Positions 8,375 through 16,149 are shown, counted from the first letter of the stretch. The stretch: 64,000 nucleotides of DNA from Nonomuraea guangzhouensis (GCF_019396345.1 NZ_JAHKRM010000038.1:62001-126000), one strand, 5' to 3'. Translations and numbers: made by a program. Notes: generated by a model not told the origin, from the letters alone.

Positions 8375-9271
8375 ATGAGCGGGATCGTCGAGGGTCGCGT
8401 GGTGATCGTCACGGGCGCGGCCAGGGGCATCGGGCGCGGCCACGCGCTCGAGTTCGCCCGGCAAGGTGCGAAGGTCGTGGTCAACGACCTGGGCGCCGCG
8501 GTCGACGGCACGGGCTCGTCCGACGCGGCGGCCGCGGTGGTCGAGGAGATCGAGGCGCTGGGCGGAGAGGCGATCGTCAACGGCGAGGACGTCTCCGACT
8601 TCGACGGGGCGGCCCGGCTGGTCCAGGCGGCCGTCGACCGCTTCGGCGACCTGCACGTGCTGGTCAACAACGCGGGCATCCTGCGCGACCGGATGCTGGT
8701 CAACATGACGGCCGACGAGTGGGACGCGGTCATCAGGGTGCACCTGCGCGGCACGTTCGCGCCGCTGCGCCACGCGGCGGCCTACTGGCGGGCCAGGTCC
8801 AAGGCCGGCGAGCCGGTGGACGCGCGGATCATCAACACCACCTCCTCCTCCGGCATCTACGGCAACCCGGGCCAGGGCAACTACGGCGCCGCGAAGGCCG
8901 GCATCGCGGGTCTGACGGTCATCGCGGCCAAGGAGCTGGAGCGGTACGGCGTGACCGTGAACGCGATCGCCCCCGCCGCGCTCACCCGGATGACCGAGAA
9001 CCTCGCCCCGGGCGGCACCGGCGCCGATCCCGACGACATCGCCCCGCTGGTGGTCTGGCTGTCCAGCGCCGAGGCCAGGGGCATCACCGGGCGGGTGTTC
9101 AACGTGCGAGCGGGGGTGATCAGCGTGGCCGAGGGCTGGCACGCCGGTCCCGGCGTCGACAAGGCCGGCCGGTGGGACCCGGCCGAGCTGGGCGCGGTCA
9201 TCCCGGCCCTGGTCGACAAGGCCGCGCCCAACGCGCTGACCAACGGCCGGATCCCCGGACAGGAGGACTGA
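8375..9271 (+). CDS. SDR-family (3R)-hydroxyacyl-CoA dehydrogenase-like
   Basis: A 298-residue short-chain dehydrogenase/reductase. The cofactor site is VTGAARGIGRGHALEF (residues 12-27, the TGxxxGxG motif), the NNAG motif lies near residue 96, and the catalytic Ser-Tyr-Lys set is TSSSGIYG, then GNYGAAKAG. The length and the long C-terminal extension match the dehydrogenase half of the peroxisomal-type multifunctional enzyme 2, which oxidises 3-hydroxyacyl-CoA in beta-oxidation of fatty acids or sterol side chains. The MaoC fragment directly behind it would be the matching hydratase half. A 41-bp stretch covering its last codons is duplicated. Confidence 0.85.
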   Translation: MSGIVEGRVVIVTGAARGIGRGHALEFARQGAKVVVNDLGAAVDGTGSSDAAAAVVEEIEALGGEAIVNGEDVSDFDGAARLVQAAVDRFGDLHVLVNNAGILRDRMLVNMTADEWDAVIRVHLRGTFAPLRHAAAYWRARSKAGEPVDARIINTTSSSGIYGNPGQGNYGAAKAGIAGLTVIAAKELERYGVTVNAIAPAALTRMTENLAPGGTGADPDDIAPLVVWLSSAEARGITGRVFNVRAGVISVAEGWHAGPGVDKAGRWDPAELGAVIPALVDKAAPNALTNGRIPGQED

Positions 9272-9336
9272 CATGGCGCTCGACCACGACCTGGGCCCCG
9301 GACAGGAGGACTGACATGGCGCTCGACCACGACCTG
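9253..9336. repeat. Direct duplication, 41 bp, period 43
   Basis: The 41 bases at 9253-9293 recur without change at 9296-9336. The unit covers the end of the SDR gene, its ribosome-site-like AGGAGG and the first seven codons of the MaoC gene. The first copy creates a 13-codon frame (9273-9314) that ends in the same GQED as the SDR. It looks like a recent slip duplication. Confidence 0.9.
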
Positions 9337-9621
9337 ATCGGCGTCGAGAGCCCGCCATACGACCGCGTGTGGTCGGCCAAGGACACCATGCTGTACGCGC
9401 TCGGCGTGGGCGCGGGAGTGTCGGAACTGGCCTTCACCACGGAGAAGGGGCAGCGGGTGCTGCCGACGTTCGCGGTGCTGGCCGCGCAGGCGCCGTCCGG
9501 GCGGCGGCTCGGCGACTTCGACCCCGCCCTGCTGGTCCACGCCGAGCAGGGTATGAACTGTTGCCGGCGCTCGCCGTGCGAACCTGTGGTTGCCCAAAGA
9601 ACCGTGGTTTCTCTGGGCTGA
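9316..9621 (+). pseudogene. Truncated MaoC-like hydratase
   Basis: The first 79 codons (MALDHDLIGVESPPYDR through LVHAEQG) match the N-terminal domain of (R)-specific enoyl-CoA hydratases of the MaoC / multifunctional enzyme 2 type, which normally run to about 280 residues. After HAEQG the frame enters unrelated sequence (NCCRRSPCEPV) and stops at 9621. The C-terminal half with the catalytic Asp/His is therefore missing here. A piece resembling the next conserved segment (ARVTVVIDKGSGG) reappears at about 9987-10025. The gene cannot make a working hydratase. It starts seven bases after an AGGAGG-like site. Confidence 0.75.
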
Positions 9622-10030
9622 TCGACTGCGACTTACAGTGATCAGACGGTAATGTTCGGTAATAGCCGGGTGCCTGACTGCGCGCTCGGTCCCCGCCCCC
9701 ACTGGTGTCCACACCGACGGGACAGCGTCCGGCGGGGCGGTGGCCCAAGAGCCGCACTCCCTCCAGGAATGCGGAGTCAGGCCCCGACAACGCGGTTCTC
9801 AACCACGGTCCGCCCGGCTCGCCGGACGGACGCGGCATCGGCTTCCACCAGATCGCCACCCAACCACGGTCGGCAGGCGATGAGGCTACGCCGATGTCCG
9901 TTTTACTCAGGTAAACACAGAGAGCCGAAGACGCTTTCGAGTTGCACCGGGAGCCCTCGGCGTCGGATGGCGTACAGACCAACGCGAAGGCGAGGGTGAC
10001 CGTGGTGATCGACAAGGGGTCGGGCGGTGA
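9622..10030. other. Unassigned segment splitting the MaoC remnant
   Basis: About 400 bases with no gene that I can support. The stretch 9560-9950 is less GC-rich than its surroundings and has no domain that I recognise in any frame. At about 9987-10025 the plus strand reads ARVTVVIDKGSGG, close to the VxxVxDKGxGA pattern that follows the N-terminal domain in MaoC hydratases. This suggests that the segment between is an insertion, perhaps an old insertion-sequence relic, but I found no clear terminal inverted repeats. Confidence 0.4.
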
Positions 10031-10651
10031 TCAGCCCTCGGCCAGCACCCTGAGGGGGTCGAGGCGGCGGATCAGCGTCATCGCCGCCTCGATCACCTCA
10101 TGGGCGTCGTTCTCGGTGTCGCTGGTGGCGACCTCGCGGGCCGCCTCGCCGATGATGCTGGTCAGCGCGGCGACGGTGAACCGGTCGAGGGGGTCGGCGC
10201 CGGCGCCGAGCAGCACGGCGTTCTGGCGTACCCACTCCCGGCCCCGGGTGCGGCGGACCAGCTCGAACCCCGGCGGCCCATCGCCGTCGATGAACAGCCT
10301 GACCAGGTCGCGCCGCTCCCACGCGCCCGCGAGGTAGGCCCGCGCCCCGGCGATGAGCAGCTCGACGGGGTCGCCGACGCCCGCCTGCTTGGCCCGCGAC
10401 ACGCTGGCGGCCGCAGCCTCCTCGTGGGCCGCCTGGTGGTCCTCGTAGAGGGCGAGGAACAGCTCGGTCTTGCCGCCGAAGTGGTGGTAGAGGCTGCCGA
10501 CGCTGGAGCCGGCGCGGGCCACGACCTCGGAGACGTTGGCCTCGGCGAAACCGTGCTCGCCGAAGACCTCGCGGGCCGCCATCAGCATGCTCTGGCGGGT
10601 CTGAGCCGTACGGCTCCACTCCCACGACGACTTCCTTGCCATGCGTCCCAT
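10031..10651 (-). CDS. TetR/AcrR-family regulator of the acyl-CoA island
   Basis: A 206-residue TetR repressor. The N-terminal HTH lies at about 15-60 (REVFGEHGFAEANVSEV, then AGSSVGSLYHHFGGKTELF), which is the standard TetR pattern. The rest is the helical ligand domain, which in acyl-CoA islands usually senses an acyl-CoA. It is divergent from the acyl-CoA dehydrogenase gene, with two operator-like palindromes (10669 and 10710) between them. Sites of the same type lie in the two other divergent promoters of the island, so this is the best candidate for the local regulator. An alternative start at Met4 is equally possible. Confidence 0.88.
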   Translation of the reverse strand: MGRMARKSSWEWSRTAQTRQSMLMAAREVFGEHGFAEANVSEVVARAGSSVGSLYHHFGGKTELFLALYEDHQAAHEEAAAASVSRAKQAGVGDPVELLIAGARAYLAGAWERRDLVRLFIDGDGPPGFELVRRTRGREWVRQNAVLLGAGADPLDRFTVAALTSIIGEAAREVATSDTENDAHEVIEAAMTLIRRLDPLRVLAEG

Positions 10652-10668
10652 CGTAGCGGGATCAATTC

Positions 10669-10683
10669 TAGAATTTGATTCTT
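10669..10683. promoter_or_regulatory. Putative TetR operator, site B
   Basis: TAGAATTTGATTCTT, an imperfect 15-bp palindrome 18 bases upstream of the TetR start codon. It differs from site D at three positions. Its place suggests autoregulation. Confidence 0.55.
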
Positions 10684-10709
10684 GACAGAGCGCGCCCCGA
10701 CTGGCTTCC

Positions 10710-10724
10710 TAGAGGAACGTTCTA
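10710..10724. promoter_or_regulatory. Putative TetR operator, site C
   Basis: TAGAGGAACGTTCTA, 15 bp, just before the GGGGAGG ribosome site of the acyl-CoA dehydrogenase gene. A repressor here would block the promoter or early elongation. Confidence 0.55.
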
Positions 10725-10742
10725 GAAATTGGGGAGGCGGTC

Positions 10743-11897
10743 ATGGACTTCTCGCTCAGCGCCGAGGAACGTCAGATCCGCGACACCGTCCGCTCCTTCG
10801 TCCAGAAGGAGATCATGCCGCTGGAGCCCGAGGTCCTGCGCAACGAGCGCGAGGGCCGCCCGGCGCTCGCCCCGGAGGTCCTCCGCGACCTGCGGGACAG
10901 GGCGCGGAAGATGGGCTTCTGGGGCATCAACACCCCCGAGGAGTACGGCGGAGCCGCGCTGGGCCCGGTCATGTCCGCGATCATCGTCATGGAGCTGGGC
11001 AGGAGTTTCGTCCCGTTCATGTTCGGCGGCAGCGCCGACAACATCCTCTACGCGGGCACCGCCGAGCAGCAGGCGCGATACCTGCTCCCGACGATCGAGG
11101 GCGAGCGCCGCTCCTGCTTCGCGATCACCGAGCCGGGCGCGGGCTCCGACGCGCGTAACATCCGCACCCGCGCGGTACGTGACGGCGCCGAGTGGATCAT
11201 CAACGGGGAGAAGACGTTCATCACCGGCGGCAGCGAGGCCGACTTCGTCATGGTGTTCGCCGTGGCCGAGCCGTACGGCGTGACCTGCTTCCTCGTCGAC
11301 CGCGACATGGGCTGGACATCCGAGCCGATCATGACCATGGGCGAATGGGGTCCGGCGTCGCTGGTGTTCCAGAACGTCCGGGTCCCGGAGGCGAACATCC
11401 TCGGCGAGTTGGGCAAGGGCTTCGAGCTGGCCATGCAGTGGATCGGCCAGGGTCGCTACATGATCCCGGCGCGGGCCATCGGCTCGGCCGAGCGCATGCT
11501 GGGGATGGCCATCGACTACGCCAAGATCCGCAAGTCGATGGGGCAGACGATCTCCGAGTACCAGGCGATCCAGTGGATGATCGCCGACTCGCAGGTGGAG
11601 ATCGAGGCGGCCAAGTGGCTGACGCTGTACGCGGCCTGGCGGGTGCAGGAGGGCCTGGACGCCCGGCACGCCGCGTCGATCGCCAAGCTCAACGGCGCGA
11701 TCATGGCCAACCAGGTCGTGGACCGGGTGCTGCAGATCCACGGCGGCATGGGCTACACCAAGGAGTTGCCGATCGAACGCTGGTATCGCGAGCTGCGCCT
11801 GCTGCGCATCTTCGAGGGCACCGACGAGATCCAGCGCCGCACGATCGCCCGCAACCTGATCAAGGGCCACGCCCGTCTGGGCACCATCGGGGAGTGA
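10743..11897 (+). CDS. Acyl-CoA dehydrogenase
   Basis: A 384-residue FAD enzyme that introduces the first double bond into acyl-CoA and passes electrons to ETF. The order is the normal one: an N-terminal helical domain, the flavin-binding CFAITEPGAGSDARNIRT loop at about 125-142, the beta domain, then the C-terminal helical domain with the QIHGGMGYTKELPIERWYRE stretch and the RIFEGTDEIQ active-site loop. It starts at ATG 10743 behind GGGGAGG. The broken acyl-CoA synthetase gene follows one base later, so the two formed an operon. Chain-length preference cannot be told. Confidence 0.92.
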   Translation: MDFSLSAEERQIRDTVRSFVQKEIMPLEPEVLRNEREGRPALAPEVLRDLRDRARKMGFWGINTPEEYGGAALGPVMSAIIVMELGRSFVPFMFGGSADNILYAGTAEQQARYLLPTIEGERRSCFAITEPGAGSDARNIRTRAVRDGAEWIINGEKTFITGGSEADFVMVFAVAEPYGVTCFLVDRDMGWTSEPIMTMGEWGPASLVFQNVRVPEANILGELGKGFELAMQWIGQGRYMIPARAIGSAERMLGMAIDYAKIRKSMGQTISEYQAIQWMIADSQVEIEAAKWLTLYAAWRVQEGLDARHAASIAKLNGAIMANQVVDRVLQIHGGMGYTKELPIERWYRELRLLRIFEGTDEIQRRTIARNLIKGHARLGTIGE

Positions 11898-11898
11898 C

Positions 11899-12514
11899 GT
11901 GTCGGTCGAGGCACTGTTCAACCCGGGGTCCATCGCGCTGGACCAGTCGGGGTGGTCGATCAGCACGCTGGTCAACCTGCCGGTTTCGCGGGGCCCGTTC
12001 ACCTGGTCAACCCGCGCGGCGGGACCGTGCACGGCTCGCCTGCCCATCGGAGTCTGGCCGCCGTTCCCGGGCCGGTCGATCTGGCCTACGTCATGGTGCC
12101 GACGTCCGCGGTGCTGGGGGTGCTGCGGGAGGGGGCCAAGCTGGGGATCCGGAGTTACGTGATCCTCACGGCGGACGCTACATCAACGCCGCCGCCGGCA
12201 TCACTCCGTACGTGCTGCCCATCCCCCAGTCCCTGCTGCGCGGATCGGTGGGGGTCGTGCTGCAGAGCGGGGCGCCGGCCGGCTCCGTGCTCGGCTTCGC
12301 GCAGGCCCGCAACGTCGGCATCAGCCTGCTGACCTCGATGGGCAACGAGGCGGTCGTGACCGTCACCGACGTGGTCGACCATCTCGTCATCGACCCCGCC
12401 ACGAAGGTGATCGCGCTGTCCCTGGAGACGATCAGGGATCCGGCCGAGTTCGCGCGCTCGCGCTCTCGCCGACCTGGAGGCGCGCGCCTCTGGTGCCTTG
12501 CCGGCCGCACCTGA
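11899..12514 (+). pseudogene. Broken ADP-forming acyl-CoA synthetase (CoA-binding part)
   Basis: The remains of an acetate/acyl-CoA synthetase of the CoA-binding/ATP-grasp family, which is normally about 700 residues. It opens with SVEALFNPGSIAL, but the conserved text then jumps frame: PVHLVNPRGGTVHG and VDLAYVMVPTSAVLGVLREG are read one frame over from about 11985, and YINAAAGITPYVLPIPQS to VIALSLETIRDP in another after about 12176. The part after residue 250 and the whole ATP-grasp domain are missing. At least two frameshifts and a 3' deletion make it non-functional. It follows the dehydrogenase gene by one base. Confidence 0.8.
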
Positions 12515-12614
12515 CGAGGCACCGTCGGCCGAGCCGCCCGGATAGCCTGCCTCGACCGGCGCGGGTGGGGGGCTGACAGGAGCTGTCCGCTGGCTCGGTC
12601 GGCGCCCGCCTCTC

Positions 12615-12781
12615 CTCAGCCCGCGCCCGAAGAGTCGATCTTGGTCGGCGCGCCTAATAAGCCGGCCTCGACCGGCGCAAGCGGCGAGTCGGCCCCGGCC
12701 CGCCCGAAGGGTCGGCCTTGGTCGGCGCGGGTGGGGAATCTCAGCCCGCGCCCGAAGAGTCGGTGTTGGTCGGCGCGCCTA
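12615..12781. repeat. 42-bp duplicate blocks, period 125
   Basis: The block at 12615-12656 recurs at 12740-12781 with two changes (TCGATC against TCGGTG). The segments between also resemble each other (CCTCGACCGGCGC with CGGGTGGGG or CAAGCGGCG). The second copy contains the stop codon of the VOC gene. The non-coding stretch 12515-12778 consists mainly of this degenerate duplication. Confidence 0.75.
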
Positions 12782-13288
12782 GGGGCTGGGGACTCCGTTG
12801 CCGTTGCGGCCGCGACCGGCGAGCACGTCGTCCAGCGACGGCCGGGGCTCCGCGCCTCGGGGACCCACCTGGGCGAGCTGGATCAGTACGCCGTGCGCCT
12901 CCTTGGGGTGCAGGAACACCTCACGCCAGCGCTGGTCGCGGACGTTCAGGCCGTGGAGCCGGTAGCCGCGCCCGGTCAGCCTGGCCACGGCGGCGTCGAG
13001 GTCGTTGACGTGGAAGTTGAGGTGGTGGACGCCGCCCCTGCCGCGGGTCAGCTCGAAGAAGCTGTCGAAGAAGTCCGACCCGGCCAGCGGCTCCATCAAC
13101 TCGACCTTGCCGCCGCCCTCGTACGTGAGCTGCAGGGTGCGGTAGCCACTCCGCCGGTTGTCGCCACCTCCGCCGAGATGCCGACCCCCGAGCAGGTCGC
13201 GATAGAGCGGCAGCAGGTCCCGGATACGGGGCGCCGCCACGGCTGTGTGGTCGAAGGTCACCTCTAGCCCGTCCAGTTCCAGGTCCAT
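12779..13288 (-). CDS. VOC-family protein (methylmalonyl-CoA epimerase-like)
   Basis: A 169-residue vicinal-oxygen-chelate protein with two beta-alpha-beta-beta-beta units. Likely metal ligands are His14 (TFDHTAVA), Glu in KVELMEP, His in GVHHLNFHV and a late Glu/Asp, as in methylmalonyl-CoA epimerase and related proteins. It sits in an acyl-CoA catabolism island, which fits propionyl-CoA disposal, but the sequence alone does not separate an epimerase from other VOC enzymes. It is divergent from the MFS gene at 13444 with two operator-like palindromes in between. The C-terminal 25 residues after LAQVGPRG are low in conservation. Confidence 0.75.
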   Translation of the reverse strand: MDLELDGLEVTFDHTAVAAPRIRDLLPLYRDLLGGRHLGGGGDNRRSGYRTLQLTYEGGGKVELMEPLAGSDFFDSFFELTRGRGGVHHLNFHVNDLDAAVARLTGRGYRLHGLNVRDQRWREVFLHPKEAHGVLIQLAQVGPRGAEPRPSLDDVLAGRGRNGNGVPSP

Positions 13289-13303
13289 ACCCGACTCCCT
13301 TCC

Positions 13304-13318
13304 TAGAATCTGATTCTA
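13304..13318. promoter_or_regulatory. Putative TetR operator, site D
   Basis: TAGAATCTGATTCTA is a perfect 7-1-7 palindrome 15 bases before the VOC start codon. It is the best match of the five and the most useful for building a consensus. Confidence 0.65.
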
Positions 13319-13387
13319 AATCTTAGCGGAGCGCACCGCACTCTTGACGTGGGGCGTTGTGAGGCGCAGCATTTCGGAAACGGATTC

Positions 13388-13402
13388 TAGAGCTAACTTC
13401 TA
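13388..13402. promoter_or_regulatory. Putative TetR operator, site E
   Basis: TAGAGCTAACTTCTA lies 41 bases before the MFS start codon in the same divergent promoter as site D. Confidence 0.55.
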
Positions 13403-13443
13403 GAACTCGTGGCGAGGGGCCTGCACGACGAGAAAGGCGAGTC

Positions 13444-14760
13444 ATGAGGCTGTCCTACGTTCGCGAACTCGACGAGTACCCCACCGGCGCCCGACGCATG
13501 AAGATCCTCGCGATGGCCGTGCTCGCCATCCTCATCGGTTCGTACGAGGGGCAGATCGCCCCCGTGGTCCCGCTGCTGCTCAAGGACCTGCACATGACGC
13601 TGGCCGCCTACGGCGCCGTGTCGGGCGCCGCAGCCGTCGCCGGGGCGATCGCCTCCATCCTGGGCGGCCGGCTCACCGACCGGCTCGGCCGGGTGCGGCT
13701 GCTGGTGCCCCTGATGATGCTGACCGCCGTGTGCTGCTTCGCCATGACGCTCGTGCACAGCTCGCGCGACCTGCTGCTCGCCCGCATCCTGCTGGCGTTC
13801 GTGGACGGCGTCGCCATGGCCAGCACCGCGCCCCTGGTCCGCGACTTCTCGCCGCGGCTGGGCCGGGCGCAGGCGTTCGGCTTCTGGACCTGGGGGCCGG
13901 TCGGCGCCAACTTCCTCGCCGCGGCCATCGCGGGCTGGACACTGCCGATCTTCAACGACTCGTGGCGCTCGCAGTTCGTCATCATGGGCTGCTTCTCGCT
14001 GGTGATCTCGCTCGTCATCGCCGTCAACATCGCCGACCTCTCCCCCGAACTGCGAGCCAGGATCCAGCACACCGAACAGGCCGCCACCCAGGTCGTCGAT
14101 CTGAGCGAGCCGGCCCGCCTCCGGTCGCTGTTCGCCAGGCGCAACATCTGGGCGCACGTGGTGGGCATCTCGCTCTGGCTGGTGCTCTACCTCACGCTGT
14201 CGCTGTTCGGGCCGACGATGCTCGTCCAGTCACTCGGCATCAGCACCGCCCAGGCGTCCACCATCATGGCGGCGTTCTGGAGCCTGAACCTGATCACGCT
14301 GATCATCACCGGGCGCCTCTCGGACCGTACGCAACTGCGCAAGCCGTTCTCGCTGGGCGGCACGATCGCCGCGGTGCTCGTCACCGCCTACCTCGCCGTC
14401 GCGCTCGGCCAGGAAGGCGTCTCGACGGGCACGCTCATGCTGGTGGGCGCCCTGCTCGGCGGCTCGCTGGGCGTGGCGTACGCGCCCTGGATGGCCAACT
14501 ACTCCGAGGACGCGGAGGACGCCGACCCGCGCCTGCAGGGTACGGCCTGGGGGCTGTTCGGGTTCCTCACCAAGGGCATCGCGGTGATCGGCCTGCTCGT
14601 CATCCCGTACGTGGTCAAGGCCACGAACTGGCAGACCTGGCTGTTCATCGCGCTCGGCTGTCTGATCCTGTTCATCCCGGCGATCGTCATGTTCAACGGG
14701 CCGTGGCGGCGCACCGCCCGCACCCCTGTCACCGTCGCCCTCGGGGAGGCCGAAGGGTGA
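13444..14760 (+). CDS. MFS transporter of the acyl-CoA island
   Basis: A 438-residue major facilitator with twelve helices. Motif A reads GGRLTDRLGRVRLLVPL after helix 2 and recurs as TGRLSDRTQLRKPF after helix 8. The opening RELDEYPTGARRMKILAMAVLA matches a group of actinobacterial transporters that sit with acyl-CoA and aromatic-acid catabolic genes; the substrate is probably the carboxylic acid that feeds the island, by inference. The start at 13444 is preceded by GAGAAAGGCGAGTC. The stop codon overlaps a GTG start of a broken small gene. Confidence 0.88.
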   Translation: MRLSYVRELDEYPTGARRMKILAMAVLAILIGSYEGQIAPVVPLLLKDLHMTLAAYGAVSGAAAVAGAIASILGGRLTDRLGRVRLLVPLMMLTAVCCFAMTLVHSSRDLLLARILLAFVDGVAMASTAPLVRDFSPRLGRAQAFGFWTWGPVGANFLAAAIAGWTLPIFNDSWRSQFVIMGCFSLVISLVIAVNIADLSPELRARIQHTEQAATQVVDLSEPARLRSLFARRNIWAHVVGISLWLVLYLTLSLFGPTMLVQSLGISTAQASTIMAAFWSLNLITLIITGRLSDRTQLRKPFSLGGTIAAVLVTAYLAVALGQEGVSTGTLMLVGALLGGSLGVAYAPWMANYSEDAEDADPRLQGTAWGLFGFLTKGIAVIGLLVIPYVVKATNWQTWLFIALGCLILFIPAIVMFNGPWRRTARTPVTVALGEAEG

Positions 14761-14933
14761 CCGAGCTGCCCGCCGTCGCGGCGTCGGAGCATGTCGATGT
14801 CGAGATGCTCCGTCGCGGCGTCGGAGCATCTCGACATCGACGACATGCTCGCCTTCGTCCCAGACGTCGTCCACCGGCGCGTGCCCGCGAGGGTCTGCCG
14901 TTGATACGCCGGTCGCGCCGGATGGCGGGCTGA
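14757..14933 (+). pseudogene. Remnant of a gene once following the MFS gene
   Basis: A GTG codon overlaps the MFS stop (GTGA) and opens a frame MTELPAVAASEHVDVEML. A 37-bp duplication then changes the frame: CGTCGCGGCGTCGGAGCAT occurs at 14774 and again at 14811. If one copy is ignored, the original frame would have read MTELPAVAASEHLDIDDML then AFVPDVVHRRV, stopping soon after. I do not recognise the ancestral protein. Each copy is followed by a near-palindrome (GAGCATGTCGATGTCGAGATGCTC-like, in opposite order in the two copies). Confidence 0.45.
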
Positions 14934-14969
14934 GCATCCAGACGGGCAACTATGCGCAGGTCACGGCTG

Positions 14970-14995
14970 CCGACCATCTCCACGGAGGTGGTCGG
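14970..14995. terminator. 12-bp stem hairpin
   Basis: CCGACCATCTCC and GGAGGTGGTCGG pair with one T-G wobble and a two-base loop. It lies between the end of the MFS region and the PIG-L gene, and probably ends the upstream transcript. No T-run is present. Confidence 0.45.
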
Positions 14996-15072
14996 CTCGC
15001 GAGACTCTGCCACAACGAAACACTGCTCGGCGCTACGATGGGCGGCCAATTGATCAGCTCATCCAGGAGGGC

Positions 15073-15843
15073 ATGTCAGTGGATTTCGGGGTGCTGGGCG
15101 TACATGCGCATCCGGACGACGAGGCGATCTGGACGGGTGGGACCCTGGCCAAATACGCCGACGAGGGGGCGAGAACCGCCGTCGTCACCTGCACCTGGGC
15201 AGCGGGCACCCAACGGGCCGGTGAACTGGCGCGTTCTCTGGACATCCTCGGCGCGGGCGAACCACGGCTGCTCGGCTACGCCGACGCGGGCAAGGCCGAG
15301 TCCGCGCCAGGCAGCCCCCGCTTCGTGGACGTGCCCCTCGACGAGGCGGTGGGACGGGTGGTCGAGCACATCAGGGAGTTCAGGCCCGACGTCGTGCTCA
15401 CCTTCGATGGGTACGGGTCTTCCGGACATCCCGACCACGTGCATGTGCATCGGGTGACCATGGCCGCGGTCGAAGCGGCCGGCTACGACCAGCTCTACCC
15501 GGACGCGGGCGATCCCTGGCGACCGCGTGCCCTCTATCTGGCGACCATTCCGCGATCGGTCGTGATCTCACACTGGCAGGCGGTGTTCGGAACGCCTCCA
15601 GAGGCGGGCCAGACACTGCCGGGCGTCTCCGATGAGCAGGTCACCACCCACCTCGACGTCGAACGGTGGGCTGAGCGCAAGTGGGCGGCCATGCACGCGC
15701 ACGAGTCCGAGGTCGGACGTGGCGCGTCGATGACCTTGCTCACTTCACTGCCGGAGCAGGCCCGCGCCCAGATGCTGGCGAACGAGTGGTATCGACGCGT
15801 CTCCTACACCGGTACCCGGGAGACCACCCTCACAGGGCCTTGA
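15073..15843 (+). CDS. PIG-L / LmbE-family deacetylase
   Basis: A 256-residue zinc deacetylase of the PIG-L family, which in actinobacteria includes MshB (GlcNAc-Ins deacetylase of mycothiol synthesis) and Mca (mycothiol S-conjugate amidase). The zinc motif is AHPDDEAIWTGGTLA (residues 12-26) and the third ligand lies in SSGHPDHVHVHRVT at about 116-129. The length is shorter than Mca (about 290), and the surroundings contain no mycothiol gene, so I leave the substrate open. The start at ATG 15073 is five bases after AGGAGG (15063-15068). Confidence 0.85.
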   Translation: MSVDFGVLGVHAHPDDEAIWTGGTLAKYADEGARTAVVTCTWAAGTQRAGELARSLDILGAGEPRLLGYADAGKAESAPGSPRFVDVPLDEAVGRVVEHIREFRPDVVLTFDGYGSSGHPDHVHVHRVTMAAVEAAGYDQLYPDAGDPWRPRALYLATIPRSVVISHWQAVFGTPPEAGQTLPGVSDEQVTTHLDVERWAERKWAAMHAHESEVGRGASMTLLTSLPEQARAQMLANEWYRRVSYTGTRETTLTGP

Positions 15844-15900
15844 TCTTGCCTCTTTGAGTTTGCGGCGAGGCACCGCCAAGCCCAGATCGCCACCCCCTGA

Positions 15901-16078
15901 GGGAGGAGTTACCCCCAGGGGGAGGAGTCACCCCCAGGGGGAGGAGTCACCCCCAGGGGGAGCCACCCTCTTTAGGCGAGCCGATCCCCTCGGGACGAGC
16001 CACCCCCTCCGGGCGAGCCATCCCCTTGGGGCGAGCCACCCCCTCGGGACGAACCACCCTCTCGGGACGAGCCACCGC
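15901..16078. repeat. Two adjacent 18-19 bp tandem arrays
   Basis: Three copies of a 19-bp unit (GGGGAGGAGTCACCCCCAG) run from 15901 to 15957 and contain CCCCCAGGGGG palindromes. They are followed to 16078 by about six copies of CGAGCCACCCCCTCGGGA with changes. The region 15844-16149 between the convergent PIG-L and EttA genes holds nothing else. Confidence 0.85.
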
Positions 16079-16149
16079 CAGGGTGGCTGCCCGAATCTGG
16101 TCTGAGCCTGTTGAACGCGGCGACACCCACGACTCCCAAGAACAACGAC

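Noticed and set aside
9434..10015. Minus-strand frame of 193 residues in the MaoC gap
   Set aside because: Part of it is the antisense of the maoC fragment and the rest has no domain; I could not support a transposase call.
15901..15960. CRISPR array
   Set aside because: The repeats are contiguous with no spacers and there are no cas genes.
15854..16105. Plus-strand frame reading SHPLGT repeats
   Set aside because: It is only the translation of the tandem array; no start signal, and the array is better explained as non-coding.
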